Positions 15,924 through 24,114 of a stretch of 29,480 nt of DNA are shown here, one piece after another. Positions within the stretch are counted from its first letter, which is position 1. Every line of letters starts with the position of its first letter. The notes beneath the pieces are model-generated. The model searched no databases, had not been told where the DNA came from, and saw only the letters and a program-made list of their open reading frames with translations. Source of the stretch: Moraxellaceae bacterium (GTDB taxonomy: Bacteria; Pseudomonadota; Gammaproteobacteria; Pseudomonadales; Moraxellaceae); assembly GCA_003543245.1 (NCBI GenBank), contig DPJB01000001.1, positions 1-29,480 on the forward strand. The letters run 5' to 3'. A program made the position numbers and the translations under genes.

Positions 15924-17372
15924 ATGAAAGCCCTGGTCACTGCCCTGCTTACCGGCCTTGTTCTGCTCGGCACTCTCCTGCCGGCACATGCAGAGAGCGA
16001 GCTGCCCGAACTGGGTGACAACTCGTCAGCCATCGTGAGCCCTGAACAGGAGTACCGGCTTGGTCGGGCATGGATTCGCAAGCTGCGTGGCTCGACCTCT
16101 TCGATCAATGATCCGATCCTGCAGAGTTATCTTGAGCGGCAATGTTACCGGCTGGCATTCAACAGCCCACTGAAAGACCCCGACCTCACCCTGATCATCA
16201 TCAATGACAAGGCCATCAATGCGTTTGCGGTCCCTGGTGGTGTCATCGGCATCAATGCCGGCCTGCTGCTGCATGCCGAAACCGAAGCCGAATTTTCATC
16301 GGTGCTGGCTCACGAGCTTGGCCACCTGAGCCAGCGCCACTTTGCCCGCCAGCTGGCAGAAAGCAAGAACAGCCAATGGGTCTATCTGGGCGCCATGCTG
16401 GCCAGTATTGCCGTTGCTGCAAGCGGTGATGGTCAGGGGGCTTATGCACTGGGAGCCAGCGCACAGGCTGCTTCGCTGCAAAACCGTCTGAGCTACAGCC
16501 GCCTGAATGAGCAGGAAGCTGATCGCATCGGCATGCAGACACTGGCGGATGCCGGGCTGGACCCGCAAGCCATGCCCCGATTTTTCCAGCGCATGGAGCG
16601 TCAATCCCGTCAGGTGGGCGCCATCCCCGAGTTTGTCCTGACCCACCCGCTTACGCAGTCCCGTATTGCGGATACGTTCAACCGCGCCAACCAGTTTCCG
16701 AAAAGGAAGCGCGCAGAAGATGCACTGGACTACCAACTCGCCCGCACCCGCATGCTGGTGCAGTTCATGAACGACACGGGGCGTGGTGCGGCGCACTTTC
16801 AGGAGCAGATCAAGGAATCGCGCACCCTCGATGACAGTGCACGGGTCAATCACCTCGGGCTGGCACTGGCACTCGTGCGAGAGCGTAAGTTTGCCGAGGC
16901 CCATGAAGCCCTGGCCCCATTGCTGGCAGATGACCCGCAGCGGGCGGACTATGTGATTGCAGAGGCCGAAATATTGTTCAGTGAGCGCAGGCTGGATGAT
17001 GCGGCAAGGCTTCTCGAAGCGGCATTGGCCATCACTCCGGACAGCTACCCTTTGTTCATGTATTACGCAAAAGTACGCATTGCCAATGGCGAAGCCGCCA
17101 TGGTGACGGAACGGCTTGAGGCGCTGGCCCGTGAGCGCAGCGATGACATCCAGCCGTGGCGGTTACTGGTTGATGCCTACAGTTCCTCAAAGAATGCGCT
17201 CGGGGTGCATCGCGCCCGCGCCGAGGTTTTCTTTCTGTATGGCCATGAAGACAAGGCACTGGAGCAGCTGAAAATGGCTGGCGATCTTGTGAGGAATGAC
17301 TATCCGATGACGGCAAGAATACAAAAACGCATGCGCAAGATTGAAGAGGCAAAACAGGACATGAAGCTTTGA
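15924..17372 (+). CDS. bepA: BepA-like periplasmic M48 metalloprotease with TPR domain
   Basis: BepA degrades or assists stalled LptD and BamA and so guards outer-membrane assembly. The 482-residue protein has a signal peptide (MKALVTALLTGLVLLGTLLP followed by AHA). The M48 zinc motif is HELGH (H130, E131, H134), with the third ligand E198 in NEQEADRIG. H241 in THPLTQSRIADT corresponds to the His of the auto-inhibitory loop that plugs the active site in E. coli BepA. The C-terminal 200 residues are TPR-like (AEAHEALAPLLADDPQ, DDAARLLEAALAITPDS). The start at 15924 is chosen from the signal peptide and a GGA nine bases upstream; the frame is open further upstream without matching features. Confidence 0.92.
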   Translation: MKALVTALLTGLVLLGTLLPAHAESELPELGDNSSAIVSPEQEYRLGRAWIRKLRGSTSSINDPILQSYLERQCYRLAFNSPLKDPDLTLIIINDKAINAFAVPGGVIGINAGLLLHAETEAEFSSVLAHELGHLSQRHFARQLAESKNSQWVYLGAMLASIAVAASGDGQGAYALGASAQAASLQNRLSYSRLNEQEADRIGMQTLADAGLDPQAMPRFFQRMERQSRQVGAIPEFVLTHPLTQSRIADTFNRANQFPKRKRAEDALDYQLARTRMLVQFMNDTGRGAAHFQEQIKESRTLDDSARVNHLGLALALVRERKFAEAHEALAPLLADDPQRADYVIAEAEILFSERRLDDAARLLEAALAITPDSYPLFMYYAKVRIANGEAAMVTERLEALARERSDDIQPWRLLVDAYSSSKNALGVHRARAEVFFLYGHEDKALEQLKMAGDLVRNDYPMTARIQKRMRKIEEAKQDMKL

Positions 17373-17385
17373 CTTCATTTTTTCT

Positions 17386-17424
17386 GAAATAAAAAACGCC
17401 GGCAGTGCCGGCGTTTTTTATTTC
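17386..17424. terminator. Bidirectional terminator between bepA and nadA
   Basis: A near-perfect palindrome pairs 17386-17403 with 17407-17424 around an AGT loop. It has a GC-rich core (CGCCGGC) flanked by AAAAAA and TTTTTT. It separates the convergent bepA and nadA genes. Confidence 0.92.
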
Positions 17425-17446
17425 AAGCAGGGGAAATCCAGGCGGG

Positions 17447-18511
17447 TCATTTCGCGGCAAGCTTGAGCTTGTGTGTAAAATCCAGCATGCGTTGCAACGG
17501 AATGATGGCTTGTTTACCAAGCGCCGGATCCACATGAATTTCCTGTGTCCCGGCCTCCAGTACATGCGCCAGATTATCAAGGGCATTCAGCGCCATCCAT
17601 GGGCAGTGGGCACAGGAACGGCATGTTGCACCACTACCCGCCGTCGGGGCCTCGATCAACTCCTTGCCCGGCGCCGACTGCTGCATCTTGTAAAAAATAC
17701 CCTTGTCGGTAGCCACAATGAACTGCTTGTTGGGCAGATTATGCGCTGCTGCAATCAGTTGGGAGGTAGACCCCACTGCATCGGCAATTTCCACCACAGA
17801 GGCCGGTGATTCAGGATGCACCAGAACGGCCGCATCCGGATAAACCTTCTTCAGGTCCAGAATGCCACGCGCCTTGAACTCTTCATGCACGATGCAGGAG
17901 CCGTCCCACAACAGCATCTCGGCCCCCGTGATCTTTTCGACATAGGCTCCCAGATACTTGTCCGGCGCCCAGATGATCTTTTCGCCCTGATCGGCCAGAT
18001 GCTGGACGATGTCGACTGCACAACTTGACGTCACCACCCAGTCTGCCCGGGCCTTCACGGCAGCCGAGGTATTGGCATACACCACCACCTTGTAATCCGG
18101 ATGGGCATCGCAGAAGGCTGTGAATTCATCAGCCGGGCAACCTATGTCCAGCGAGCAAGTTGCCTCCAGCGTCGGCATGAGCACGCGCTTCTCTGGGTTG
18201 AGAATCTTGGCGGTCTCGCCCATGAACTTCACCCCGGCCACGACGATGGTACTGGCCGGATGCCGGGTACCAAACCGGGCCATTTCAAGGGAGTCCGACA
18301 CAAAGCCACCGGTTTCCTCCGCCAGCGACTGTAGCTCGGCATCCACATAGTAATGCGCCACCAGTACTGCGTTTTCCCTTGCCAACAGCTCCTTGATACG
18401 TGCACGCAGGGCAGTCTTTTGCGCCGCACTCAGGTTGTCCTGGTGCTCGTGGAGGTGGTCAAGGTGCTCCTTGACGACCAGCTTTGCAGCATTATCAATA
18501 AGATGGCTCAT
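17447..18511 (-). CDS. nadA: Quinolinate synthase NadA
   Basis: NadA condenses iminoaspartate with dihydroxyacetone phosphate to quinolinate, the second step of de novo NAD synthesis, and carries a [4Fe-4S] cluster. In the 354-residue protein the three cluster cysteines are C119 (EATCSLDIGC), C206 (WDGSCIVHEE) and C303 (CRSCAHCPWM). Their spacings of 87 and 97 residues are those of E. coli NadA. The HYYVDAELQSLAEETGG and SLEMARFG segments are the substrate pocket. The ATG at 18511 gives the family length; the ATG at 18580 would add an unconserved leader. It is divergent from the DUF2796 operon. Confidence 0.96.
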   Translation of the reverse strand: MSHLIDNAAKLVVKEHLDHLHEHQDNLSAAQKTALRARIKELLARENAVLVAHYYVDAELQSLAEETGGFVSDSLEMARFGTRHPASTIVVAGVKFMGETAKILNPEKRVLMPTLEATCSLDIGCPADEFTAFCDAHPDYKVVVYANTSAAVKARADWVVTSSCAVDIVQHLADQGEKIIWAPDKYLGAYVEKITGAEMLLWDGSCIVHEEFKARGILDLKKVYPDAAVLVHPESPASVVEIADAVGSTSQLIAAAHNLPNKQFIVATDKGIFYKMQQSAPGKELIEAPTAGSGATCRSCAHCPWMALNALDNLAHVLEAGTQEIHVDPALGKQAIIPLQRMLDFTHKLKLAAK

Positions 18512-18646
18512 GGCGGTCTCGCGGCAGTACGGGAGCAAGCGCCCGTATCCAGTGAATATCAGCGCCTGAATTGTATCCAAGAATGGGGCCGTGGGGCGTA
18601 TTTTAAGGCATGACCGATAACGACTTACCGGATTGATACACTGAAC

Positions 18647-18661
18647 CGGGGAATGTCCCCG
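18647..18661. promoter_or_regulatory. Inverted repeat in the nadA/zrgA-like divergent region
   Basis: CGGGGA (18647-18652) and TCCCCG (18656-18661) form a perfect 6-base inverted repeat around ATG, in the 225-base space between the nadA start and the DUF2796 gene. It could be an operator for the DUF2796 operon. It does not resemble an AT-rich Zur box, and its role is unproven. Confidence 0.3.
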
Positions 18662-18736
18662 AAAGTGACGCGACTCGCCTGATTTTTTGCGTAAACTTCC
18701 AGAGAGAGCATGCCACTATCTTGTCGAGGACTTTTC

Positions 18737-19264
18737 ATGTTGCGACTGCCAGCCTGTTTACCGCTGATCCTGATGGCCACCCTGCCGGCAACCGGTCTTG
18801 CCGGGGATCTTGACGGGCATGCCGCGCATCAGCATGGCGTGGCGCAACTCACGCTTGTGCTGGAAAAAAACACGGTACAGATAGGCCTGGAGTCACCGGC
18901 GGACAATATCGTGGGGTTCGAGCATGCGCCCGCCAAACCTGGAGAAAAAGCTGCGGTGGCCGCTGCACTGTCTACCCTGCGCCGCCCCACCCTGTTCGGT
19001 CTGAACGCCGAGGCGGCCTGTGGCAAGGCCCGTACCCAGGCCGGGAATCCGTTTGACGCGTCTGGCAACGCGGCACACCGTGACTTTGATGTGAACCATG
19101 TTTTCGAGTGCAGCCAGCCAACCCGCCTGAACCGGCTTGATGCCAGCCCCCTCTTCAAGGCATTTCCGCGCCTGCAATCATTGAAGGTGGATTATGCGCT
19201 GCCTGGCGGCCAGGGCAGCGTCACCCTGACAGCGGCATCCCCCAACGCCATGCTGGTGCGCTGA
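18737..19264 (+). CDS. DUF2796 periplasmic protein (ZrgA-like)
   Basis: The 175-residue protein has a signal peptide (MLRLPACLPLILMATLPATG followed by LAG) and the DUF2796 signature: HAAHQHGVAQLTLVLE near the N-terminus, VQIGLESPADNIVGFEHAP, and a C-terminal beta segment. ZrgA of Vibrio cholerae, from this family, supports zinc uptake with an ABC transporter. The His-rich loop found in many members between the two halves is almost absent here (only GNAAHRDFDVNHVFEC), so metal storage by that loop is doubtful. The ATG at 18737 has a clean GAGGA six bases upstream; an ATG at 18710 in the same frame is possible. The stop overlaps the next start (TGATG). Confidence 0.82.
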   Translation: MLRLPACLPLILMATLPATGLAGDLDGHAAHQHGVAQLTLVLEKNTVQIGLESPADNIVGFEHAPAKPGEKAAVAAALSTLRRPTLFGLNAEAACGKARTQAGNPFDASGNAAHRDFDVNHVFECSQPTRLNRLDASPLFKAFPRLQSLKVDYALPGGQGSVTLTAASPNAMLVR

Positions 19265-19971
19265 TGAGTCTGGTCGAGATTTCTGATCTGCGCTTTGCCT
19301 GGGGCAAAAACCCCGAGCTGCTGCATATTCCGGCACTCACGCTGAATGCCGGTGAGCGGGTGTTCCTGCATGGTCCTTCGGGAACCGGCAAAAGCACCCT
19401 GTTGGCCCTGCTCGCTGGCGTGTTGTTACCGTCGCAAGGCACCATCCGGCTGGATGGCGAGGACGTTGCCCACATGAGCGCTGCTCGCCGTGATGCCTGG
19501 CGCGCCGACCATCTGGGCTTTGTTTTCCAGCAGTTCAATCTGTTGCCCTGGTTGTCGGTCATGGACAATGTCCTGCTGCCCCTGCGCTTTTCCGCGGCAC
19601 GGCGCAGCCGTCTGGATGCCTCTCCGGCCGGGGAAGCCGGCCGCCTGCTCACGGACCTCAAGCTGCCTTCGCTGCTGTGGTCACAACCGGCATCATCATT
19701 GAGCATTGGACAACAACAGCGTGTCGCCGTTGCACGTGCGCTGATCGGGCGTCCCCCGCTGGTAATTGCTGACGAGCCAACCTCTGCTCTGGATACCGAT
19801 ACGCAGCTGGCCTTTCTGGACCTGCTGTTCAGTGAGTGCGAACAACACGGCACTGCGGTGCTGTTTGTCAGTCATGACCTGCGCCTGAGCGTGCGCTTTG
19901 ACCGGGCGGTGGCACTGGCAGAGATCAATCATGCAGCACATGCTGCCCTGACCGGAGATTCTGCAGTATGA
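19264..19971 (+). CDS. ABC transporter ATPase, LolD/MacB type
   Basis: The 235-residue ATPase has Walker A GPSGTGKST, the Q-loop VFQQFNLLPWLSVMDNVLLP, a signature of LSIGQQQRVAVARAL (LSIGQ in place of the usual LSGGQ), Walker B PLVIADEPTSALD and the H-loop VSHD. The LPWLSVMDNVLLP stretch is typical of the LolD/MacB/FtsE group that works with FtsX-type permeases. Its start overlaps the DUF2796 stop and its stop overlaps the permease start, so the three are coupled. The likely role is to energise the adjacent permease in metal uptake or envelope transport; the substrate cannot be read from the sequence. Confidence 0.9.
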   Translation: MSLVEISDLRFAWGKNPELLHIPALTLNAGERVFLHGPSGTGKSTLLALLAGVLLPSQGTIRLDGEDVAHMSAARRDAWRADHLGFVFQQFNLLPWLSVMDNVLLPLRFSAARRSRLDASPAGEAGRLLTDLKLPSLLWSQPASSLSIGQQQRVAVARALIGRPPLVIADEPTSALDTDTQLAFLDLLFSECEQHGTAVLFVSHDLRLSVRFDRAVALAEINHAAHAALTGDSAV

Positions 19972-21236
19972 GTCTCTGGCATCTGGCACTCAAAAGTCTC
20001 TGGAACCGCCGCCTCAGCGTTGGGCTGACGGTATTTGCGATTGCCGTGAGTGTGGCCCTGTTGCTGGCCGTTGAACGCGTACGGGTTGAATCCAAAACCA
20101 GTTTTGCGCAAACCGTGAGTGGCGTTGACCTGATTGTGGGTGCCCGTGGTGGTGGCTCCCAGTTACTGCTGTACTCGGTATTCCGTCTGGGCGAAGCCAC
20201 CGGCAATTTCTCGTGGAGCAGTTTCGAACTGGTGCGCTCGCATCCCAAGGTTGCCTGGGCCATTCCTGTATCACTGGGCGACTCGCATCGTGGATATCGC
20301 GTACTGGCGACCGACAACAGTTACTTCAAACACTATCACTACGGTGAAAACCAGGCCCTGAAGTTCATCTCCACAAAATCCCCTGACGGCTTCACGGGGC
20401 TGTTCGATGTTGTCCTTGGCAGCGACGTTGCCCGAAAGCTGGGCTACAAGACCGGTGACAAGATCGTCCTGAGCCACGGCATTGCCGAAAATGCACTCAG
20501 TGATCACGCCGACAAACCCTTCATGGTCACCGGCATCCTGCTGCCAACGGGAACCCCGGTGGATCGCACGGTACACATCACGCTGGCCGGCATGGAGGCC
20601 CTGCATGTGGACTGGCAGAACGGTGCGCCACCACTGGGCGCTGGCATCAGTGCCGATGCGGCACAGCAGTTGAACCTTGCCCCCACTACCATCACTGCCG
20701 CCCTTGTCGGATTGAAGAGCCGACTCGCCGTGTTCAACCTGCAACGCGGCATCAACACCTACAACAAGGAACCGTTGATGGCCATCCTTCCCGGGGTGGC
20801 GCTCGCAGAACTCTGGCAAAGCTTTGCACTGATGGAAAAAATCCTGCTGCTGGTTTCTGCCTGTGTTGCCGTTGCCGGCCTGCTTGGCCTGATGGCGGTC
20901 ATGCTCACCAGCCTGAACGAGCGCCGCCGTGAACTGGCCATCCTGCGCGCTGTTGGCGCACGTCCACGACATGTCTTCGGCCTGCTGCTGATGGAAAGTG
21001 GGCTGGTCGGCATTGCAGGTGCCCTTGCCGGCCTGCTGATATTTCATGCCGCCCTGCTCGGCCTGAATCCATGGCTGGCCAGTGAGTTTGGCCTGTTCAT
21101 GCCGTTGCGCATGCCAGGCGCCAGTGAAGGTCTTGTTCTTGTCGCCGTGATTTCTGCTGCGTTTGTCACCGGCCTGTTGCCGGCACTGCGCGCCTATCGC
21201 AACCTGTTGTCCGACGGCCTCTCGCCGCGCCTGTGA
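19968..21236 (+). CDS. ABC transporter permease, FtsX/MacB type
   Basis: The 422-residue membrane protein has the MacB/FtsX layout. There is one N-terminal helix (LSVGLTVFAIAVSVALLLAV), a large periplasmic MacB-like domain (about 45-280), then three helices: near 285-310 (KILLLVSACVAVAGLLGLMA), near 330-355 (LLMESGLVGIAGALAGLLIF) and near 380-405 (LVLVAVISAAFVTGLLPALR). The cytoplasmic loop ERRRELAILRAVGARPRHVF is the classic coupling helix. Such permeases usually transmit force to the periplasm and do not always import a substrate. The start overlaps the ATPase stop by four bases (ATGA). Confidence 0.9.
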   Translation: MSLWHLALKSLWNRRLSVGLTVFAIAVSVALLLAVERVRVESKTSFAQTVSGVDLIVGARGGGSQLLLYSVFRLGEATGNFSWSSFELVRSHPKVAWAIPVSLGDSHRGYRVLATDNSYFKHYHYGENQALKFISTKSPDGFTGLFDVVLGSDVARKLGYKTGDKIVLSHGIAENALSDHADKPFMVTGILLPTGTPVDRTVHITLAGMEALHVDWQNGAPPLGAGISADAAQQLNLAPTTITAALVGLKSRLAVFNLQRGINTYNKEPLMAILPGVALAELWQSFALMEKILLLVSACVAVAGLLGLMAVMLTSLNERRRELAILRAVGARPRHVFGLLLMESGLVGIAGALAGLLIFHAALLGLNPWLASEFGLFMPLRMPGASEGLVLVAVISAAFVTGLLPALRAYRNLLSDGLSPRL

Positions 21237-21244
21237 GTATTCCA

Positions 21245-21838
21245 ATGATGAGTCTGATGAGAAAAACGGGGATGTGGCTGCTGGTTCCGGCGTTATGCCT
21301 GTCCCAGCCACTGCATGCTGCCGAGAAGAAAAAGACCACACCAGCCACCAGCACAAAAGGCATCGTGACGCTTGGCTGGCCACAACTGGTCCCCGACAGC
21401 GAACGCGCCAAACTGGTCAATCCCGGCAATGTGGATCACAGCAAGGGACTGGAGCGGCCACGCAGCAATCCGCTGACGAGCGATGATGTATTCAATGCCC
21501 TTGAGGGCAATCGCGAGGCACCGGTGTATTTGCCGGTAAAGACATGGCACAACAAGCAGGTGAAGATTCCGGGTTACATCGTGCCGGTGGATTACAACGC
21601 AAAGGGAGCCATCACCAGCTTCTTTCTGGTCCCCTACTTTGGCGCCTGTACCCACGTACCGCCACCACCACCCAACCAGATCATCTTTGTACGCTACCCG
21701 GCCGGTTTTGATGTGCAGGCACTGTACGAGCCATTCTGGGTTGCAGGCACACTCAAGGTTGAAACCATGCAAAGTGAAATTGCAGAGTCGCTTTACACGA
21801 TGCAGGGCAACCGGATTGATGCCTATACAAGGCAGTAA
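21245..21838 (+). CDS. DUF3299 secreted protein of the ZrgA-like operon
   Basis: The 197-residue protein has a signal peptide (about residues 1-24, ending LSQPLHA) and the DUF3299 core: VKIPGYIVPVDYNAKGAITS, then FFLVPYFGACTHVPPPPPNQ, which contains a conserved Cys-Thr-His and a proline run. The function is not known. Family members often sit beside DUF2796 and MacB-type ABC genes, as here, which suggests work with the transporter in the periplasm. The ATG at 21245 is my choice; a GTG at 21233 overlapping the permease stop and an ATG at 21257 are also in frame. It ends 12 bases before the convergent GGDEF gene with no terminator seen between. Confidence 0.82.
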   Translation: MMSLMRKTGMWLLVPALCLSQPLHAAEKKKTTPATSTKGIVTLGWPQLVPDSERAKLVNPGNVDHSKGLERPRSNPLTSDDVFNALEGNREAPVYLPVKTWHNKQVKIPGYIVPVDYNAKGAITSFFLVPYFGACTHVPPPPPNQIIFVRYPAGFDVQALYEPFWVAGTLKVETMQSEIAESLYTMQGNRIDAYTRQ

Positions 21839-21850
21839 CAGGAAACCGTT

Positions 21851-23101
21851 TCAGACCTTGTCTTCCTGGGCAGTCGAAAAAGTCTTTTCGGCGGGAAAGT
21901 CTCCAATACCGGCAGCATAACGCCAGCCATCGCGCCCTGCGTTTTTTGCCTCATAGAGTGCATCGTCAGCGGCACAGATCAGCTCCTCCGGCTCCACCAT
22001 GCCCTTGCCCGGCATGGCGACCGCCACCCCCACACTGATGCTGACCACATCACGGAGCAAACCAGGCGCCTGGGGAATGCGTGCCTTCCTGAATGCCGCA
22101 AGCAGGCGCTCTGCATGGGCAACCGCAGACTCCCTGTCTGCACCCGGATATAACAGCAGAAACTCTTCTCCACCGTACCTGACAGCAAGATCACCCGGCC
22201 GGCGCGCATGCTCCTCAATGATTTCCGCCACCTTGCGCAAGCAGTCATCACCTTTTACATGCCCCATTTTGTCATTCAGGTGCTTGAAGTGATCAATATC
22301 AACCATGAGTACTGCAACGAGAGCCTCACTACGTGCAGCACGGCGCCACTCCTGCTGCATGACCTCGGCAAAGTGCCGACGATTGGCCAGCCCGGTCAGG
22401 GCATCCTTGCGCGACAGCAAGTCCAGCTGGACGGCGTAGGTTTCTGCTTCCTCTCGTGCCTTGTGCAGCAGTCTGGTCTGTATGAACAGATCACGGTCAC
22501 GGCGCTCCGAAAAATACGCGATAAACATGCCAAGCAGGCTGCTGCCGGTATAGGTTCGGTGAAGCAGGTCCCAGTTAACTTCACCGTTCAGACTCAAGGC
22601 AAGCAGCACGCCAAAGGCACCACCGGTCCACCCGGCACAAGATGCCTGCCTGAAGGTAAGCCCCACCACGCTGTAAATGATGACGACGGCATACATGATG
22701 GCAACCTGGGTAAGCTGCCCTGACACCGAATCGCCGACAACCCCGGTCACCGCAACCGACAACGCCACTGCGGCGCAACTGCCCACGCCGGTATACACCG
22801 GAAACCAGTCATCCAGAAAGCTGACTCGTGAAAAAATGCCAGCCAGCATGATGATGATGCCAACACCCCCATAAAGTGCAAACCAGCGAAAGACATCCTT
22901 CTCTGGCATGAACATGTAGATGCCGGAGCTGAGCAAGGCATAAAGAAGAAAAATGAAAAACGAGCTGTGGCGAAATGCTTCTACGGCACGCCTGCGATGA
23001 TCCTTCTGGTAAGCCGCCTCCAGTGCCTCTGAAAAAGCCAGATGCCATGCAGACCGACGCACCGGCGTGTCATCACTCCATTCATGTTCCTTATGTGACA
23101 T
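21851..23101 (-). CDS. Membrane diguanylate cyclase (GGDEF)
   Basis: The 416-residue protein has a cytoplasmic N-terminal tail of about 45 residues and six predicted membrane helices (about 47-66, 73-90, 100-123, 133-150, 155-172, 185-198). A linker helix follows, then a GGDEF domain from about 225. The active site is GGEEF (310-314), which is catalytically competent, preceded by the product-inhibition I-site RxxD (R301, D304) at the usual five-residue distance. It should make cyclic di-GMP and be feedback inhibited. The membrane part matches no sensor domain I can name. The ATG at 23101 is preferred; a TTG 15 bases upstream is in frame. It is divergent from the UndA-like gene. Confidence 0.92.
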   Translation of the reverse strand: MSHKEHEWSDDTPVRRSAWHLAFSEALEAAYQKDHRRRAVEAFRHSSFFIFLLYALLSSGIYMFMPEKDVFRWFALYGGVGIIIMLAGIFSRVSFLDDWFPVYTGVGSCAAVALSVAVTGVVGDSVSGQLTQVAIMYAVVIIYSVVGLTFRQASCAGWTGGAFGVLLALSLNGEVNWDLLHRTYTGSSLLGMFIAYFSERRDRDLFIQTRLLHKAREEAETYAVQLDLLSRKDALTGLANRRHFAEVMQQEWRRAARSEALVAVLMVDIDHFKHLNDKMGHVKGDDCLRKVAEIIEEHARRPGDLAVRYGGEEFLLLYPGADRESAVAHAERLLAAFRKARIPQAPGLLRDVVSISVGVAVAMPGKGMVEPEELICAADDALYEAKNAGRDGWRYAAGIGDFPAEKTFSTAQEDKV

Positions 23102-23238
23102 GCCCGCCCACCACAAAGCGATAAGTCGTTATTCCATTTCGAAATAAATACAGCCATACCTTAATGAACCATAGAACAAAATCCGGGTTCCGCCTGACTT
23201 TAGTCATCCATCCATCACCCGGACACACCACTCATCCC

Positions 23239-23267
23239 TTGCAAGCCCCTTCTGCATTGCGTATGGT
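23239..23267 (+). promoter_or_regulatory. Candidate promoter of the UndA-like gene
   Basis: TTGCAA (23239-23244) and TATGGT (23262-23267) each match the sigma-70 boxes at four of six positions with an ideal 17-base spacing. The predicted transcript would start near 23274, just before the AAGGGGA ribosome-binding site of the GTG at 23296. This would exclude the longer in-frame starts. Confidence 0.4.
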
Positions 23268-23295
23268 CATTGCATATTGGCAAAGGGGAATTGCC

Positions 23296-24084
23296 GTGAC
23301 AGAAAAAAAACAAAAAGAGCGGTATGGGCAAATCGTCTGTACGCCGCATGCTGGCTGGTCCCAGCCGTTCTGGGAAAGACTTGTGCCCATGAAGGACCGG
23401 ATCGCCCATCACCCTCTGTTCGAGGAGATGGCATCAGGCAATTTGTCATTGGCCAGGTTCCGGCATGCCCTTCTCAATTTTTATCCGCTGGTAGGCAATT
23501 TTCCGCACTACATGAGCCTGACGTTATCGAAAACCCATCACATCAGTGAACCTGGTGTGCTGGATACGCGTGACTGGCTGATCAACAACATCATGATCGA
23601 ACAGCGGCATCTCTACTGGTACCGCGACTGGGCAAAAGGTTTCGGCATCACCGATGAAGAACTGGACTCGGTGACGCCGCCACCTGCAATGGATGCCATC
23701 AACCATTATCTCTGGCATATGAACCAGAGAGGCACAATTGCTGAAGGGATTGCGGCCACCAACCTGGCCATCGAATGGGCAACAGGCGACTGGACGATTG
23801 CTGTTGTCAAAGGCATGCGCGCCTATGCCGACCGTGGCGAGGCCAGTATCGACAAACGCTCCATGGCATGGCTGCGTGCACATGCACACTATGATGATGC
23901 ACATCCGCATGAGGCAATGGAACTGATCAAACGGCTGTGCGTGGATGAAAAAAGCCGCAAGCTGGCGTTTGCCGCAGCCATGAGGGGCATGGAGTATTAC
24001 CTGCTCGCGCTGGATGACTGCTACGCCAGTGCGCCACCACTCAATCTGGATTTCATCAGGAGCAGCGTGAAGGTCACCGACTGA
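23296..24084 (+). CDS. UndA-like heme-oxygenase-fold iron oxidase (TenA superfamily)
   Basis: UndA is a non-heme iron enzyme that oxidatively decarboxylates medium-chain fatty acids such as lauric acid to terminal alkenes (1-undecene). The 262-residue protein matches my memory of Pseudomonas UndA (about 261) along its length, including IAATNLAIEWATGDW and MAWLRAHAHYDDAHPHEAME. Candidate metal ligands are E102 and H105 (MIEQRH), E160, and H196, D200 and H203 (HxxxDxxH), giving the heme-oxygenase-like oxidase pattern. The first-helix Glu expected near residue 67 is Gly (G67 in PLVGNFPHYM). No Cys lies near residue 135, so thiaminase II (TenA) is unlikely. The start is a GTG at 23296, which has AAAGGGGA seven bases upstream; ATGs at 23164 and 23262 are in frame. 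The gene stands alone between a divergent GGDEF gene and convergent metE. Confidence 0.75.
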   Translation: MTEKKQKERYGQIVCTPHAGWSQPFWERLVPMKDRIAHHPLFEEMASGNLSLARFRHALLNFYPLVGNFPHYMSLTLSKTHHISEPGVLDTRDWLINNIMIEQRHLYWYRDWAKGFGITDEELDSVTPPPAMDAINHYLWHMNQRGTIAEGIAATNLAIEWATGDWTIAVVKGMRAYADRGEASIDKRSMAWLRAHAHYDDAHPHEAMELIKRLCVDEKSRKLAFAAAMRGMEYYLLALDDCYASAPPLNLDFIRSSVKVTD

Positions 24085-24092
24085 CCTTCACG
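24066..24092. other. Stem-loop over the UndA-like stop codon
   Basis: A perfect 11-bp inverted repeat (CGTGAAGGTCA at 24066-24076 with 24082-24092) with loop CCGAC covers the stop codon TGA (24082-24084). No T-run follows on either strand, so it is not a standard terminator, but it may protect the 3' end or slow convergent transcription from metE. Confidence 0.5.
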
Positions 24093-24114
24093 TGCTCCAC
24101 CCTTCATATCTCGC

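Noticed and set aside
18512..18736. Zur-binding site for the zinc-like operon
   Set aside because: No AT-rich TGTTATA-type dyad was found; only a GC-rich short inverted repeat.
23164..23295. Longer N-terminus of the UndA-like protein starting at ATG 23164 or 23262
   Set aside because: The upstream codons show no family similarity, while GTG 23296 has a strong AAGGGGA site and a candidate promoter overlaps the longer versions.
23296..24084. Thiaminase II (TenA) or PqqC as the product
   Set aside because: No Cys lies near the TenA catalytic position, no thi or pqq genes are nearby, and the ExxH and HxxxDxxH pattern fits iron oxidases better.
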